Source of the DNA: Chthoniobacteraceae bacterium
Lineage (GTDB): Bacteria; Verrucomicrobiota; Verrucomicrobiia; Chthoniobacterales; Chthoniobacteraceae
DNA: 64,000 nucleotides
NCBI GenBank assembly: GCA_947471505.1
Contig: CANIWM010000017.1
Coordinates: 22,115 to 86,114, forward strand
Direction: 5' to 3'
Below, piece by piece: positions 35,407 to 43,761 of the stretch. The position numbers were made by a program, and so were the translations under genes. The notes under the pieces are model-generated. The model was given only the letters and a program-made list of their open reading frames with translations, searched no databases and was not told the DNA's origin. Every line of letters begins with the position of its first letter. The stretch's first letter is position 1.

Positions 35407-38400
35407 CTACTTCGTCCGGTCTTGGTAGGTGGGCTTTTTCGGTGCTACGACGGGCGTTTTTTCGAGGATGGCTTTGATTTCGGTGATGGAGCGTTCGAGC
35501 TGGGGGTCTGTGCCTTTTGCCAATAGTGCGGGGTCGTCTATTACGGCGATGTCGGGGTCCACGCCGTGGCCTTCGATGATCCATTTTCCGGCGTTGTCGT
35601 AGATGCTGAAGGTGGGGACGGTGACTGCGCCGCCGTCGATGAGGGGTGGGCAGCCGGTCATGCCGATGAGGCCGCCCCAGGTGCGGGTGCCGATGACGGG
35701 GCCGAGGTGTTTTTGCTGGAAGAGCCAGGGGAAGCAGTCGCCTCCGGAGCCGCTCCAGCGGTTTGCCATCATGACTTTGGCCTGTGGGACGGGGACGAAG
35801 GGGGTGGTCCAGTCTTGGCCGTCGCGGACGCCCCAGTGGGCGGTGGTGGGGCGGTTGAGGAGTTCGATGAAGCGGTCGGGGATTTGGCCGCCGGCGTTCC
35901 AGCGTTCGTCGATGATGAGGCCTTGTTTGTGGGTTTGTGCGCGCCATTGGCGGTAGAGCTCGGTCTGGCCGTCGATGCCGGTGTTTTTGACGTAGATGTA
36001 GCCGACTTTTCCGCCGGTGGCTTCTTCGACGCGGTGGCGGTTTTGCTCGATCCATGCGTAGTGGCGGAGGGGGGCTTCGGTGCCGATGGTTTGGATGAGG
36101 AGTTCTTTCGCGCCTTCGAGTTTGGGTTTGTCGCTGATGCTGAGGATGACGGCTTTATCGGCGAGGCCTTGGAATGCGGCGTAGAGTTCTTGGGTGGGGT
36201 CTATTTTGCGCCCGTTGACGGCGAGGAGGTAGTCGCCTTCTTTGATGGTGATGCCGGGGCCGCGCAGGGGGGAGCGGACGCCGGTATCCCACGGGGCGAC
36301 GTCGAGGATTTTGCTGATGCGGTATGCGCCGTCTTTGAGTTCGTAGTCGCAGCCGAGGTAGCCGACGGAGCGGGAGAGGCCGCCGTCGATGTCGCCGCCG
36401 CTGCGGTAGGTGTGGGAGCTGTTGAGTTCGCCAAGGAGTTCGCCGAGGACGTAGTTGACGTCGTGGCGGGTGACGCAACTGGCGATCATTTTGCCGTAGC
36501 GTTCGCGCATTTGCTGCCATGCGACCATGTGGAGGTGTGGGTCGTAGAAGAAGTCGCGCTCGATGCGCCATGCGTCGTCGAACATTTGCTTCCACTCGGT
36601 GATGGGATCGACGGTCATTTCGAGGGTGGCGGCGACGCCTTTGCCGACGCCTGCGCCTGCGCCTGTGCCGGTGATGCTCCATGCGCCGCCGCGTGCGACG
36701 AGGAGTTTTTTGCCGTCGCCGGAAATCTCGTAGCCGCCGATGTCGTCTATAATTTGTGCCTCGGAGCGGGAGTCGAGGTCATAGACGCTGAGTGGGGCGG
36801 TGCGTCCGCTGCCGCCTTTGCGCGGTGGCCAGCGGAAGAGGACTTTGCCGGGGAGCGCGCCGAGTTGATCGATGCTGCCGCTGCCGACGGGGAGGACGAT
36901 GGCGCGGGCTTCGAAGCCATCGAGGTCAATTTTGAGGTCTTTGGATTCGGGCTTTTTCTCCTCGGGCTTTGCGGCGGCGATGACGACGGCTTTTTCGCGG
37001 GTGGCTTTCCACGGGATGCTTTGGTCGCCGACTTTGGTGACGCCGGTGAGGGTGTCGCCGTCGAGGGTGGCTTCGAGTTGGACGGCGTCGCCCTTGTCGG
37101 GCTTGGCGGTGCCGGTGAGTGTTTTCTTCTCGGGGTCGAACGTGCCGGTGAAAATGCCGCTGAGTTTAGGGGCGGTGAAAGTGCCGGTGATGGTGTTGCC
37201 GTTGGCTTCGAGCTTGAGCGTGATGGGTCCTTCGCCGTCGGGTGATTTCACTGTGCCGGTCCATGTGCCAGCGATAGTGCTGTCCGCCTTTTTCTCGTCG
37301 GGCTTCTTTTCCTCGGGAGCGGCGACTTTCTTCGGCTCCTCGGGCTTTTTATCCGGGTCGGTGGACTTTGGTGCGTCCTTCTTGGGCTCGTCTTTTTTGA
37401 AGGGCTCTTCGTCGTTCTTCGGGGCGAGCGGGGAGGGCATGTCTTTGCGCAGGGGGACGCAGATGATGTTGTGTGAATTGACGTACGCCCAAGTGTTGTC
37501 GAAGTCGCTGTAGTGCGCTTGGAAGGTGCGCTTGCTGCGGTAGAAGAGGTAGTTCCCGGCGGGGTCGAAGACGGGGAGATCGTCGTCGTAGAAGGCGCTC
37601 GTTACCACGTTGTTCTTCTTCGCTTTCACGTCGTAGAGGACGATGGCGGATTGCTGGCCTGCCGTGTCTCCGGCGTAGGCGACCCAGCGGCTATCGCTGC
37701 TCCAGCTCACGCGGAACCGGTCTAGGTCGCCGTGATACATCCACTTTTGCTGGGCGACTTGCGTGGTCGTCTGCGCGTCGATGTCGTGGAGCCAAATCTT
37801 CATGGCGCTGTCGATGAACACGAGCTTCTTGGAGTCCGGCGACCAATAGGGCTGGTAGCGCCAGCCGGGGCCGAGGGTGGTGATTTGCTTCTCCGCGCCC
37901 TTGCCGTCTGCGGGCAGGAGGGTGAGTTCGTATTCGCCGCTGCGGTCGGAGAAGTAGGCGATCCATTTCCCATCCGGCGACCACGCGGGATAGCGCTCGG
38001 CGATGCCCTGCGTCTCGGTGATGTTGCGAATGACGCCGTTCTCCGCCGGGGCCGAGAAAATGTCGCCGCGAGCCTCAAAGAGCACGCGCTTTCCCTGCGG
38101 GGAAATGGAGGCGTTGGCCACGCGAGTGCTGACGTTTTCGAGGCGCGGGCGGAGCGTGGCTTTGTCGGTGATGACGTCCACTTTCACTTCGCGGGTCTTC
38201 TCGGTAGCGAGGTCGAGCAGGACGAGCGCGCCGCCGTTTTCAAAGACGATTTCCTTTGGCCCGATGCTCGGGAAGCGCACGTCGTAGTCTTTATAGGTGG
38301 TGACTTGGCGGAGCGTTTTCGCGGCGGTGTCGTAGCACCAGAGGTTCGCGCGCTTGGCGGCGTCGCGGTCGGAGAGGAAGTAGAGTTTCGTGGCGCTGGC

Positions 38401-39048
38401 CCACATGGGGGCGGAGTCGCAGGCGTCGTTGGCGGTGACGTTTTCGGCGGTGCTCGTCTCCAGGTTGAAGAGCCAAACATCCGGGGCCATGCCGCCGCGA
38501 TACCGCTTCCACGAAGCGCGGTCGGTGTCGGTCATCGTGTAGGCGACGGTCTTGCCGTCGGGCGAAATCGCGGCGAGTTCACCATACGGAATCGCGAGGC
38601 GCTCGGCCTTTCCGCCATGCGCGTCTATTTTGAAAAACTGCCCGACGCGCTCGGTGAAGCTCTCGCGGTGCGAGGCGAAGAGGAGCGACTTCCCATCCGG
38701 CCACCAAGCAATCATGCGCTCCGCCCCGCCATGATACGTCACGCGGCGCGGCTCGCCGCCGGAGATCGGCATGACGTAAATATCTTCGTTGCCCTCGTAG
38801 TTCCCCGAGAACGCCACCTCGCGCCCGCTCGGCGAAAAGCGCGGCCAAGACTCGGCACCTCGCGGAGACGAAAGCCGCTGCGCCGTCCCGCCTTCCTTCG
38901 GCGCGACCCAGATGTCGCCCGCATAAACGAAGGCGATATTCTTTTCCGAGACAGCGGGCATCCGCATCAACCCAGCATCGAGAGTATCATCCGCGAGCGC
39001 GGAAAAAGCGGACGCAACAGCGAGAAAAAGGACCGGAAGAGATTTCAT
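35407..39048 (-). CDS. Tricorn-protease homologue (S41) with inserted beta domain
   Basis: 1213 residues with a signal peptide (MKSLPVLFLAVASAFSALA), so exported unlike the archaeal enzyme. Two WD40/PD40-type propellers cover about 20-600 (SPDGKWIAYFSDRSGEYELT). A charged Lys/Pro/Glu linker (about 630-680) precedes an inserted strand-rich module (about 685-770, repeated GTFTAP, GTFDPEK and LTGTAKPD). The core contains the helical C1 region with ELNSSHTYRSGGD, a PDZ domain, and the S41 catalytic part with NRWSGSGGDCFPWLF as nucleophile region. Tricorn-type enzymes trim peptides. A start at 39192 is open but would mask the signal peptide and overlap the epimerase start. Confidence 0.92.
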   Translation of the reverse strand: MKSLPVLFLAVASAFSALADDTLDAGLMRMPAVSEKNIAFVYAGDIWVAPKEGGTAQRLSSPRGAESWPRFSPSGREVAFSGNYEGNEDIYVMPISGGEPRRVTYHGGAERMIAWWPDGKSLLFASHRESFTERVGQFFKIDAHGGKAERLAIPYGELAAISPDGKTVAYTMTDTDRASWKRYRGGMAPDVWLFNLETSTAENVTANDACDSAPMWASATKLYFLSDRDAAKRANLWCYDTAAKTLRQVTTYKDYDVRFPSIGPKEIVFENGGALVLLDLATEKTREVKVDVITDKATLRPRLENVSTRVANASISPQGKRVLFEARGDIFSAPAENGVIRNITETQGIAERYPAWSPDGKWIAYFSDRSGEYELTLLPADGKGAEKQITTLGPGWRYQPYWSPDSKKLVFIDSAMKIWLHDIDAQTTTQVAQQKWMYHGDLDRFRVSWSSDSRWVAYAGDTAGQQSAIVLYDVKAKKNNVVTSAFYDDDLPVFDPAGNYLFYRSKRTFQAHYSDFDNTWAYVNSHNIICVPLRKDMPSPLAPKNDEEPFKKDEPKKDAPKSTDPDKKPEEPKKVAAPEEKKPDEKKADSTIAGTWTGTVKSPDGEGPITLKLEANGNTITGTFTAPKLSGIFTGTFDPEKKTLTGTAKPDKGDAVQLEATLDGDTLTGVTKVGDQSIPWKATREKAVVIAAAKPEEKKPESKDLKIDLDGFEARAIVLPVGSGSIDQLGALPGKVLFRWPPRKGGSGRTAPLSVYDLDSRSEAQIIDDIGGYEISGDGKKLLVARGGAWSITGTGAGAGVGKGVAATLEMTVDPITEWKQMFDDAWRIERDFFYDPHLHMVAWQQMRERYGKMIASCVTRHDVNYVLGELLGELNSSHTYRSGGDIDGGLSRSVGYLGCDYELKDGAYRISKILDVAPWDTGVRSPLRGPGITIKEGDYLLAVNGRKIDPTQELYAAFQGLADKAVILSISDKPKLEGAKELLIQTIGTEAPLRHYAWIEQNRHRVEEATGGKVGYIYVKNTGIDGQTELYRQWRAQTHKQGLIIDERWNAGGQIPDRFIELLNRPTTAHWGVRDGQDWTTPFVPVPQAKVMMANRWSGSGGDCFPWLFQQKHLGPVIGTRTWGGLIGMTGCPPLIDGGAVTVPTFSIYDNAGKWIIEGHGVDPDIAVIDDPALLAKGTDPQLERSITEIKAILEKTPVVAPKKPTYQDRTK

Positions 39049-39184
39049 GCGCGCGGAGGGAACACGTTCTGTGTCAGTGCGGCAACGGGAAAGCTGTGCG
39101 TCTGCGGCAAATCTCCACTTGCCAAAGTTGCTTTCATGAAGAGAGTTCCCGCCCTTTTCCCAAACCCAAATTACACTCAAAAAT

Positions 39185-40192
39185 ATGAACAAAGTCCTCG
39201 TCTGTGGTGCCGGTGGTTTTATCGGCGGACACCTTGTAGCTGACCTTCGCCGTCAAGGCGTGAAGTCGATCCGTGCGGTTGATATTAAGCCGTTCGACCA
39301 GTGGTACCAGAAGTTCGATGACGTGGAGAACTTCCACCTCGACCTCGGGGAAAAGGACGCGTGCGAGAAGGCGGTGGCCGGCTGCGACTGGGTGTATAAT
39401 CTCGCGGCAGACATGGGCGGGATGGGCTTTATCGAGCTGAACAAAGGGCTCTGTATGCTCAGCGTGCTGATCAATACGCACCTGCTCATGGCAGCGAAAA
39501 AGTGCGGCGGCGTGGAGCGGTTTTTCTACGCATCGTCGGCGTGTGTTTATAATGGCGATTTGCAGAAAGACCCGAACATCACGGCGCTGGCGGAAGGCGA
39601 CGCTTACCCCGCGCTGCCGGAGGATGGCTATGGCTGGGAGAAACTGTTCAGCGAGCGGATGTGCCGCCATTTCCGCGAGGACTTCGGCATCCAATGCCGC
39701 GTGGCGCGCTACCACAATGTGTATGGGCCCAATGGGACTTACGACGGCGGGCGCGAGAAAGCTCCGGCGGCGATTTGCCGGAAGGTGATCGGTGCGAAGT
39801 TGAGCGGGAATCTGGACATCGAGATTTGGGGCGATGGGTCGCAGACGCGGTCGTTCATGTATATTGACGACTGTTTGCACGGGACACAGATGCTCACGCG
39901 CAGCGATTTCATTGAGCCGATCAACATCGGCAGCTCGGAGAAAGTGAGCATCAATCAACTCGTGGATACGGTGGAAAGCATCGCCGGAATCCAGCTCAAG
40001 CGCCGCTACAAGCTGGACGCGCCGAAGGGCGTGAATGGCCGGAACTCGGACAACACGCTCATTCAAAAAGCATTCGGCTGGGAGCCAAACATCAAGCTGC
40101 GTGCGGGCTTGGAGAAGACGTATGCGTGGATTTACGACGAGGTGATGCACTGCCAAAAGACGGGCAAGGCGAGCATCGTGAACGTGGCGTAG
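39185..40192 (+). CDS. NAD-dependent epimerase, GDP-mannose 3,5-epimerase-like
   Basis: A 335-residue extended short-chain dehydrogenase. It has the NAD site CGAGGFIGGHLV, catalytic SSACVYNGD, the YxxxK-type GYGWEKLFSE, and VARYHNVYGPNGTYDGGREK. NLAADMGGMGFIE and the RSFMYIDDCLHGT region are closest in memory to plant GDP-mannose 3,5-epimerase, which makes GDP-L-galactose and GDP-L-gulose. Bacterial relatives often sit in sugar-nucleotide pathways for surface polysaccharide. The exact substrate is inference. It is divergent from the tricorn gene. Confidence 0.85.
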   Translation: MNKVLVCGAGGFIGGHLVADLRRQGVKSIRAVDIKPFDQWYQKFDDVENFHLDLGEKDACEKAVAGCDWVYNLAADMGGMGFIELNKGLCMLSVLINTHLLMAAKKCGGVERFFYASSACVYNGDLQKDPNITALAEGDAYPALPEDGYGWEKLFSERMCRHFREDFGIQCRVARYHNVYGPNGTYDGGREKAPAAICRKVIGAKLSGNLDIEIWGDGSQTRSFMYIDDCLHGTQMLTRSDFIEPINIGSSEKVSINQLVDTVESIAGIQLKRRYKLDAPKGVNGRNSDNTLIQKAFGWEPNIKLRAGLEKTYAWIYDEVMHCQKTGKASIVNVA

Positions 40193-40210
40193 CGCCGGAA
40201 CATTACCGCC

Positions 40211-41215
40211 CTATTTCAGGCGGTAATGCCCGTGCTTCCGCGTGCCTTCTCGGACGACGACACCGGCTTCCATCAGCGGATTGAGGAGGTCCAGCGCGCC
40301 TTGCTTGGTGATGCGCAGTGCTTTCCACACTGCCGCCGGAATCATCGGCCCGCGCTCGCGCAGGAGTTGCAGGAGTTTTTCCTGCTTGGGGCGCAGAATC
40401 AACTTGTGGCCTTGCGATGCGGCGGCGAGGTCTTGGATGCGCAGCCACACGCGCTCCAGCGTGGCTAGGAGCCCTTCGGCGGAGTATTCCAGCCAGGCAG
40501 TCAGCTCGCCGCCGGATTTCTCCACGGCAGCCAGCGAGGCGTAGTAACGTGGGCGATCTTCCCAGTAAAATTCATCCACCGAGAAGATGTGATGCGAATC
40601 AAACCCGCTCCGATACAGCTCCCACAGCGCCAGTGCGCGACCGACCCGCCCGTTGCCATCGGCAAACGGATGAATCTCCTCGAAGCGATAGTGCAGGACC
40701 GCCGAAGTGAGCACCGGCGACAGGTCCGCCGCGCGTTCATTCCACCACTCCAGCAGCTCCCACATCAGCCCAGAGACATCCTCCGGGAGCGGCGGGACAT
40801 GGTCGCCCACGCGCACGCGAATCGTCCGGTAGTGCCCGGCCTCGCCTTGGTCCATCACTTTGTCGGCCATGATTTTGTGGAGCTGGAAAAGATGCTCGTG
40901 CGTGACCTTTTTCACGCCCATCTGCTTTTCGATAAAACGGAGCGCGGCAAAGTAGTTCACCACCTCACGTTTCGAGCGCGTCTCGGAATCGGGAATCTCT
41001 CCGCCCTCCTCCACCGCCCGGACTTCGGCGAGCGTCAGGGGGTTCCCCTCGATGGCAGTCGAAGAGTGAGCATTCCGCGTCCGGCTGTCCTTTTGCAGAG
41101 CCGGAATCCAAGCCACCTCAATCGCCGCATCCATGATGCGGGTGCGCAGGCCAGCAATCCTCTCGACGCGATTGAGAAGCAGCGGCGTGATATTGAAAAA
41201 TGGAAGCCAGCTCAT
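40211..41215 (-). CDS. Fic-domain protein with C-terminal winged helix
   Basis: 334 residues. The core Fic motif EIHPFADGNGRVGRAL is complete, so AMP- or other nucleotidyl-transfer activity is expected. The inhibitory helix motif SSTAIEGN lies N-terminal, as in self-inhibited class II Fic proteins. The last 70 residues (PKQEKLLQLLRERGPM; KQGALDLLNPLMEAGVVV) form a winged-helix-like DNA-binding domain. ATG before SWLPFFNIT is preferred over the upstream TTG because the TTG lies inside the repeated motif at 41245-41316. No antitoxin gene is adjacent, in keeping with built-in inhibition. Confidence 0.92.
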   Translation of the reverse strand: MSWLPFFNITPLLLNRVERIAGLRTRIMDAAIEVAWIPALQKDSRTRNAHSSTAIEGNPLTLAEVRAVEEGGEIPDSETRSKREVVNYFAALRFIEKQMGVKKVTHEHLFQLHKIMADKVMDQGEAGHYRTIRVRVGDHVPPLPEDVSGLMWELLEWWNERAADLSPVLTSAVLHYRFEEIHPFADGNGRVGRALALWELYRSGFDSHHIFSVDEFYWEDRPRYYASLAAVEKSGGELTAWLEYSAEGLLATLERVWLRIQDLAAASQGHKLILRPKQEKLLQLLRERGPMIPAAVWKALRITKQGALDLLNPLMEAGVVVREGTRKHGHYRLK

Positions 41216-41244
41216 GCTCGCTAGACTGGATTGACGAAGAATTA

Positions 41245-41316
41245 AAGTCAAGTTTAAGTCTAAAATAAGTCAAGTTGCGCGGCGATTGCAAGTCAATAAT
41301 TGGTCAAGTTTAAGTC
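41245..41316 (-). promoter_or_regulatory. Repeated operator-like sites upstream of the Fic gene
   Basis: GTCAAGTTTAAGTC occurs exactly at 41247-41260 and 41303-41316, with partial copies GTCAAGTT at 41269 and AGTCAA at 41291, all within about 100 bases upstream of the Fic start. This AT-rich cluster contrasts with the GC-rich neighbourhood. Since Fic carries a winged helix, autoregulation is a reasonable guess; binding is not shown by the sequence. Confidence 0.5.
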
Positions 41317-41356
41317 AGGAGATAGTCCACAAACGCATTTAGTGGGCGGGCACGAC

Positions 41357-41388
41357 AAAGGCCAAGCGGATTGCTTGGCCTTTGTTTC
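41357..41388 (-). terminator. Terminator-like hairpin between the tolC remnant and the Fic gene
   Basis: AAAGGCCAAGC and GCTTGGCCTTT pair perfectly (11 bp) across a five-base loop. The following T-rich stretch is short on either strand (TTTGTTTCG on the plus strand, TTTGTCG on the minus strand). It lies just beyond the 3' end of the tolC remnant, which it probably terminates. Confidence 0.6.
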
Positions 41389-41411
41389 GTGGCGGGCGGC
41401 GGGGTTGTGCC

Positions 41412-42597
41412 TTACTCGCTGGTGATGATCTTTTTCGACTCTTTGCTGCCGCTCATTCCTTTTTGGAGATAGAGGAGTGGCAGGCCGTTTTCTTGGTCGC
41501 GGACGACTTGGATGCCTTCAAAGCGGAGGAGTTTTCCTTTGGCGCGCTGCATGTTGACGAGGGAGACTTGGTAGTTGGCGGCGGAGCGGATGAACTCTTC
41601 TTCGGCGTTGGCGCGGCGATCTTGAGCGTCGAGCATCCGGTCAATGTAGTCGGTCGTTTGGGTGGCTTGGGCCGTCTTGGTGGCTTCGGGGCCCATGATG
41701 GCGGCGATGGCGGGGTCGGAGAATGGCTGGATGGTGCGGCGGGCTTCGAGGGTGGCGATGTCTTCGGCGTAGGCTTTTACGGCAGAATACTTTGCGAGGG
41801 CTTCGCGGTAGCTGGTGCCGACTTCGCGGGCGCTGATTTGGACTTCGAGCATGACGCTGTCCACGGTAGTTTTGAGCTGGTTAATCTGTTGGCGAAGCTC
41901 GATGAGGCGGCGTTCGTGGCGGGCTTTGGCGGCGTTGTTTTCGATGGGGTAGTTAAAGACGAGGCCGACTCCGTAGCCGGGGCCGCCGGTGTTGTATTGG
42001 CGGGACCATGCGGAGCCGTAGTTGCCGTCGTCGAGGCCGCCGAGGGCTCCTTTGAGGACGAGGTTTAGCTCGGGGAGAAGCTCTTTTTTGGTCATCTCGG
42101 CGCGGAGCGTAGCGGCGCGGAGTTGCATGAAGGCTTGGTTGATTTCGGGACGTGTTTCGAGGGCGACTCGGGCGGCGCTTTGGGCATCGACCATGTCGCC
42201 GTTGAGCACGAGGTGATCGTGGGGAATCAGCTCTACGTCGGCGTTGCGGAGAAGGTCGGGGTCGTTGGTGAGGCTGCGGAGGCGGTCTTGGGCGTTGCGG
42301 ATGGCGGCCTCGGAGCGGATGAGGTCGGATTTGCGTCCGGCGAGGGCGCTTTGGGCGCGGAAAAGTTGGCTGCTTTGGGCGTCGAGTTTGACGCGGGCTT
42401 TGATCTCGTCGGCGAGCTTGCCGGTTTCATCGAGAAGTTTAAGCTTTTGGAGATAGGTGACTCGGGCTGCGTAGAGGCTCCAGTAGGCGCGGGCGATTTC
42501 CTGCAAGTGGCTTTCGCTTTGGCGGATGAACTCGGCCATTGCGATTTCGGAGTCAATTTTGGCGATCTGGATGATGGAGCGGTTGTAGCCGATGCCT
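41412..42597 (-). pseudogene. TolC-family outer-membrane efflux protein, 5'-truncated
   Basis: About 395 C-terminal residues of a TolC-like channel protein are intact: coiled-coil helices (EFIRQSESHLQEIARAYWSL, ELRQQINQLKTTVDSVMLE), the barrel segment GYGVGLVFNYPIENNAAKARHE, and a normal C-terminus. The protein begins abruptly at AGIGYNRSIIQIAKIDSE, mid-repeat. The signal peptide, first barrel strands and first helices (perhaps 150-250 residues) are missing. Upstream of the break, on the opposite strand, lies the tail of an unrelated gene. A GTG a few codons beyond the break gives an open frame but no export signal, so the protein cannot reach the outer membrane as it stands. Confidence 0.8.
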
Positions 42598-42781
42598 GCG
42601 CACCTATTACTCACCCGCGCTCAGCGCCGGCCACTTCTTCTACGAAAGCCTCTCCACCATCGAGCAAGAGATCGACGCCCCGCTCCTCAACGACCGCCAA
42701 ATGGGCAACCCGATCAACGCTGGAGCTGCCAAATACAACGGCGAAGTCCTAGCCTCGCAAGGATCTGCGCGGGGATACTGA
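42598..42781 (+). pseudogene. 3' remnant of an unidentified gene
   Basis: An open frame of about 60 codons ends at TGA 42779-42781 and reads like real coding sequence (SAGHFFYESLSTIEQEIDAP, GAAKYNGEVLASQGSARGY), but it has no start. Its 5' side abuts the truncated tolC, head to head. I do not recognise the family. The acetyltransferase gene follows directly. Confidence 0.55.
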
Positions 42782-42802
42782 TTGGGAGCGGTAGAGTCCA
42801 AA

Positions 42803-43354
42803 GTGAACACGTCATTTTCCATCCGCCTTGCGCGAGAGGATGACATCCAGACTTTGGAAGTTCTCATCCCGCTTTCCGTGCGCTCTTTGCAGGCACCGTT
42901 CTATTCGCCCGCGCAGATGGAGGCGGCGCTTGGCCCCGTCTTCGGCGTGGACCGCCAGCTTATCGCCGACGGCACCTACTTCATCGCAGAACATGCGGGC
43001 CAGATTGTCGGTTGTGGGGGATGGAGTCGGCGGCGCTCGGTCTTTGGCGGCGACCGCGCCAGAGCCGCAGAGGATGCGGTGCTCGACCCCGCGCATGACC
43101 CCGCTCGCATCCGAGCGTTCTTCGTTCATCCCGATTGGGCGCGTCGCGGCATCGGGCGTTCCATCCTTTCCGCCTGCGAAGCGGCAATCTGTGCCGCTGG
43201 CTTCCGCGACGCCGTTCTCGTCGCCACACTTGCAGGCGAGCCACTCTACGCATCGTTCGGATACTCCGTCGCCGAGCGTTATGAGGCTCCGCTATCCGCC
43301 AGTCTCACGCTCCCGGTCGTGCGAATGGTCAAGCGTTTCGACCCGAACGAGTGA
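42803..43354 (+). CDS. GNAT-family N-acetyltransferase
   Basis: A 183-residue GNAT enzyme that moves an acetyl group from acetyl-CoA to an unknown amine. The core shows FIAEHAGQIVGCGGWS (strands 3-4) and the acetyl-CoA loop IRAFFVHPDWARRGIGRSIL (motif A, RRGIGR), then ATLAGEPLYASFGY. GTG at 42803 is chosen; TTG at 42782 would add seven residues directly after the upstream stop. No partner genes are evident. It is followed by a tandem array. Confidence 0.88.
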   Translation: MNTSFSIRLAREDDIQTLEVLIPLSVRSLQAPFYSPAQMEAALGPVFGVDRQLIADGTYFIAEHAGQIVGCGGWSRRRSVFGGDRARAAEDAVLDPAHDPARIRAFFVHPDWARRGIGRSILSACEAAICAAGFRDAVLVATLAGEPLYASFGYSVAERYEAPLSASLTLPVVRMVKRFDPNE

Positions 43355-43395
43355 AACAGGGCTTGGGGATTTCGCCCTAATCTCTGAACGTCCTC

Positions 43396-43710
43396 CTCGT
43401 TCCAACGAGTCTCCCGCTCGCTCCAACGAACGCTCCCCTCGCTACAAGGAACGTCCCGCTCGTCAAAACGAACATCCCGCTCGCTCCACCGAACGTCCCA
43501 CTCGTGCCAACGAGCGTTCCACTTGTGCCAACGAGCGTTCCACTTGTGCCAACGAGCGTTCCACTTGTGCCAACGAGCGTTCCACTTGTGCCAACGAGCG
43601 TTCCACTTGTGCCAACGAGTCTCCCGCTCGCTATAACGAGCGCTCCTCTCGTGACAATGAGTCTCCAGCTTGCTCCAATGAGTCTCCCACTCACGACAAT
43701 GAACGCCTTT
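43396..43710. repeat. Tandem array, about 15 units of 21 bp
   Basis: Units begin CTCG or CTTG and carry a central CCAACGAGCGTTCCA or a variant. Those starting at 43522, 43543, 43564 and 43585 are identical, and the outer units diverge progressively. The 21-bp period keeps three frames open, giving CANERST or LVPTSVP on the plus strand and GTSGTLV on the minus strand, none with a clear start signal. It fills the 407-bp gap between two convergent genes, which otherwise holds nothing I can identify. Confidence 0.9.
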
Positions 43711-43761
43711 TGTTATGGAATCGGGCCTTTTTCTTCGAAAGCGGCGTTCGGGATACCGTTC

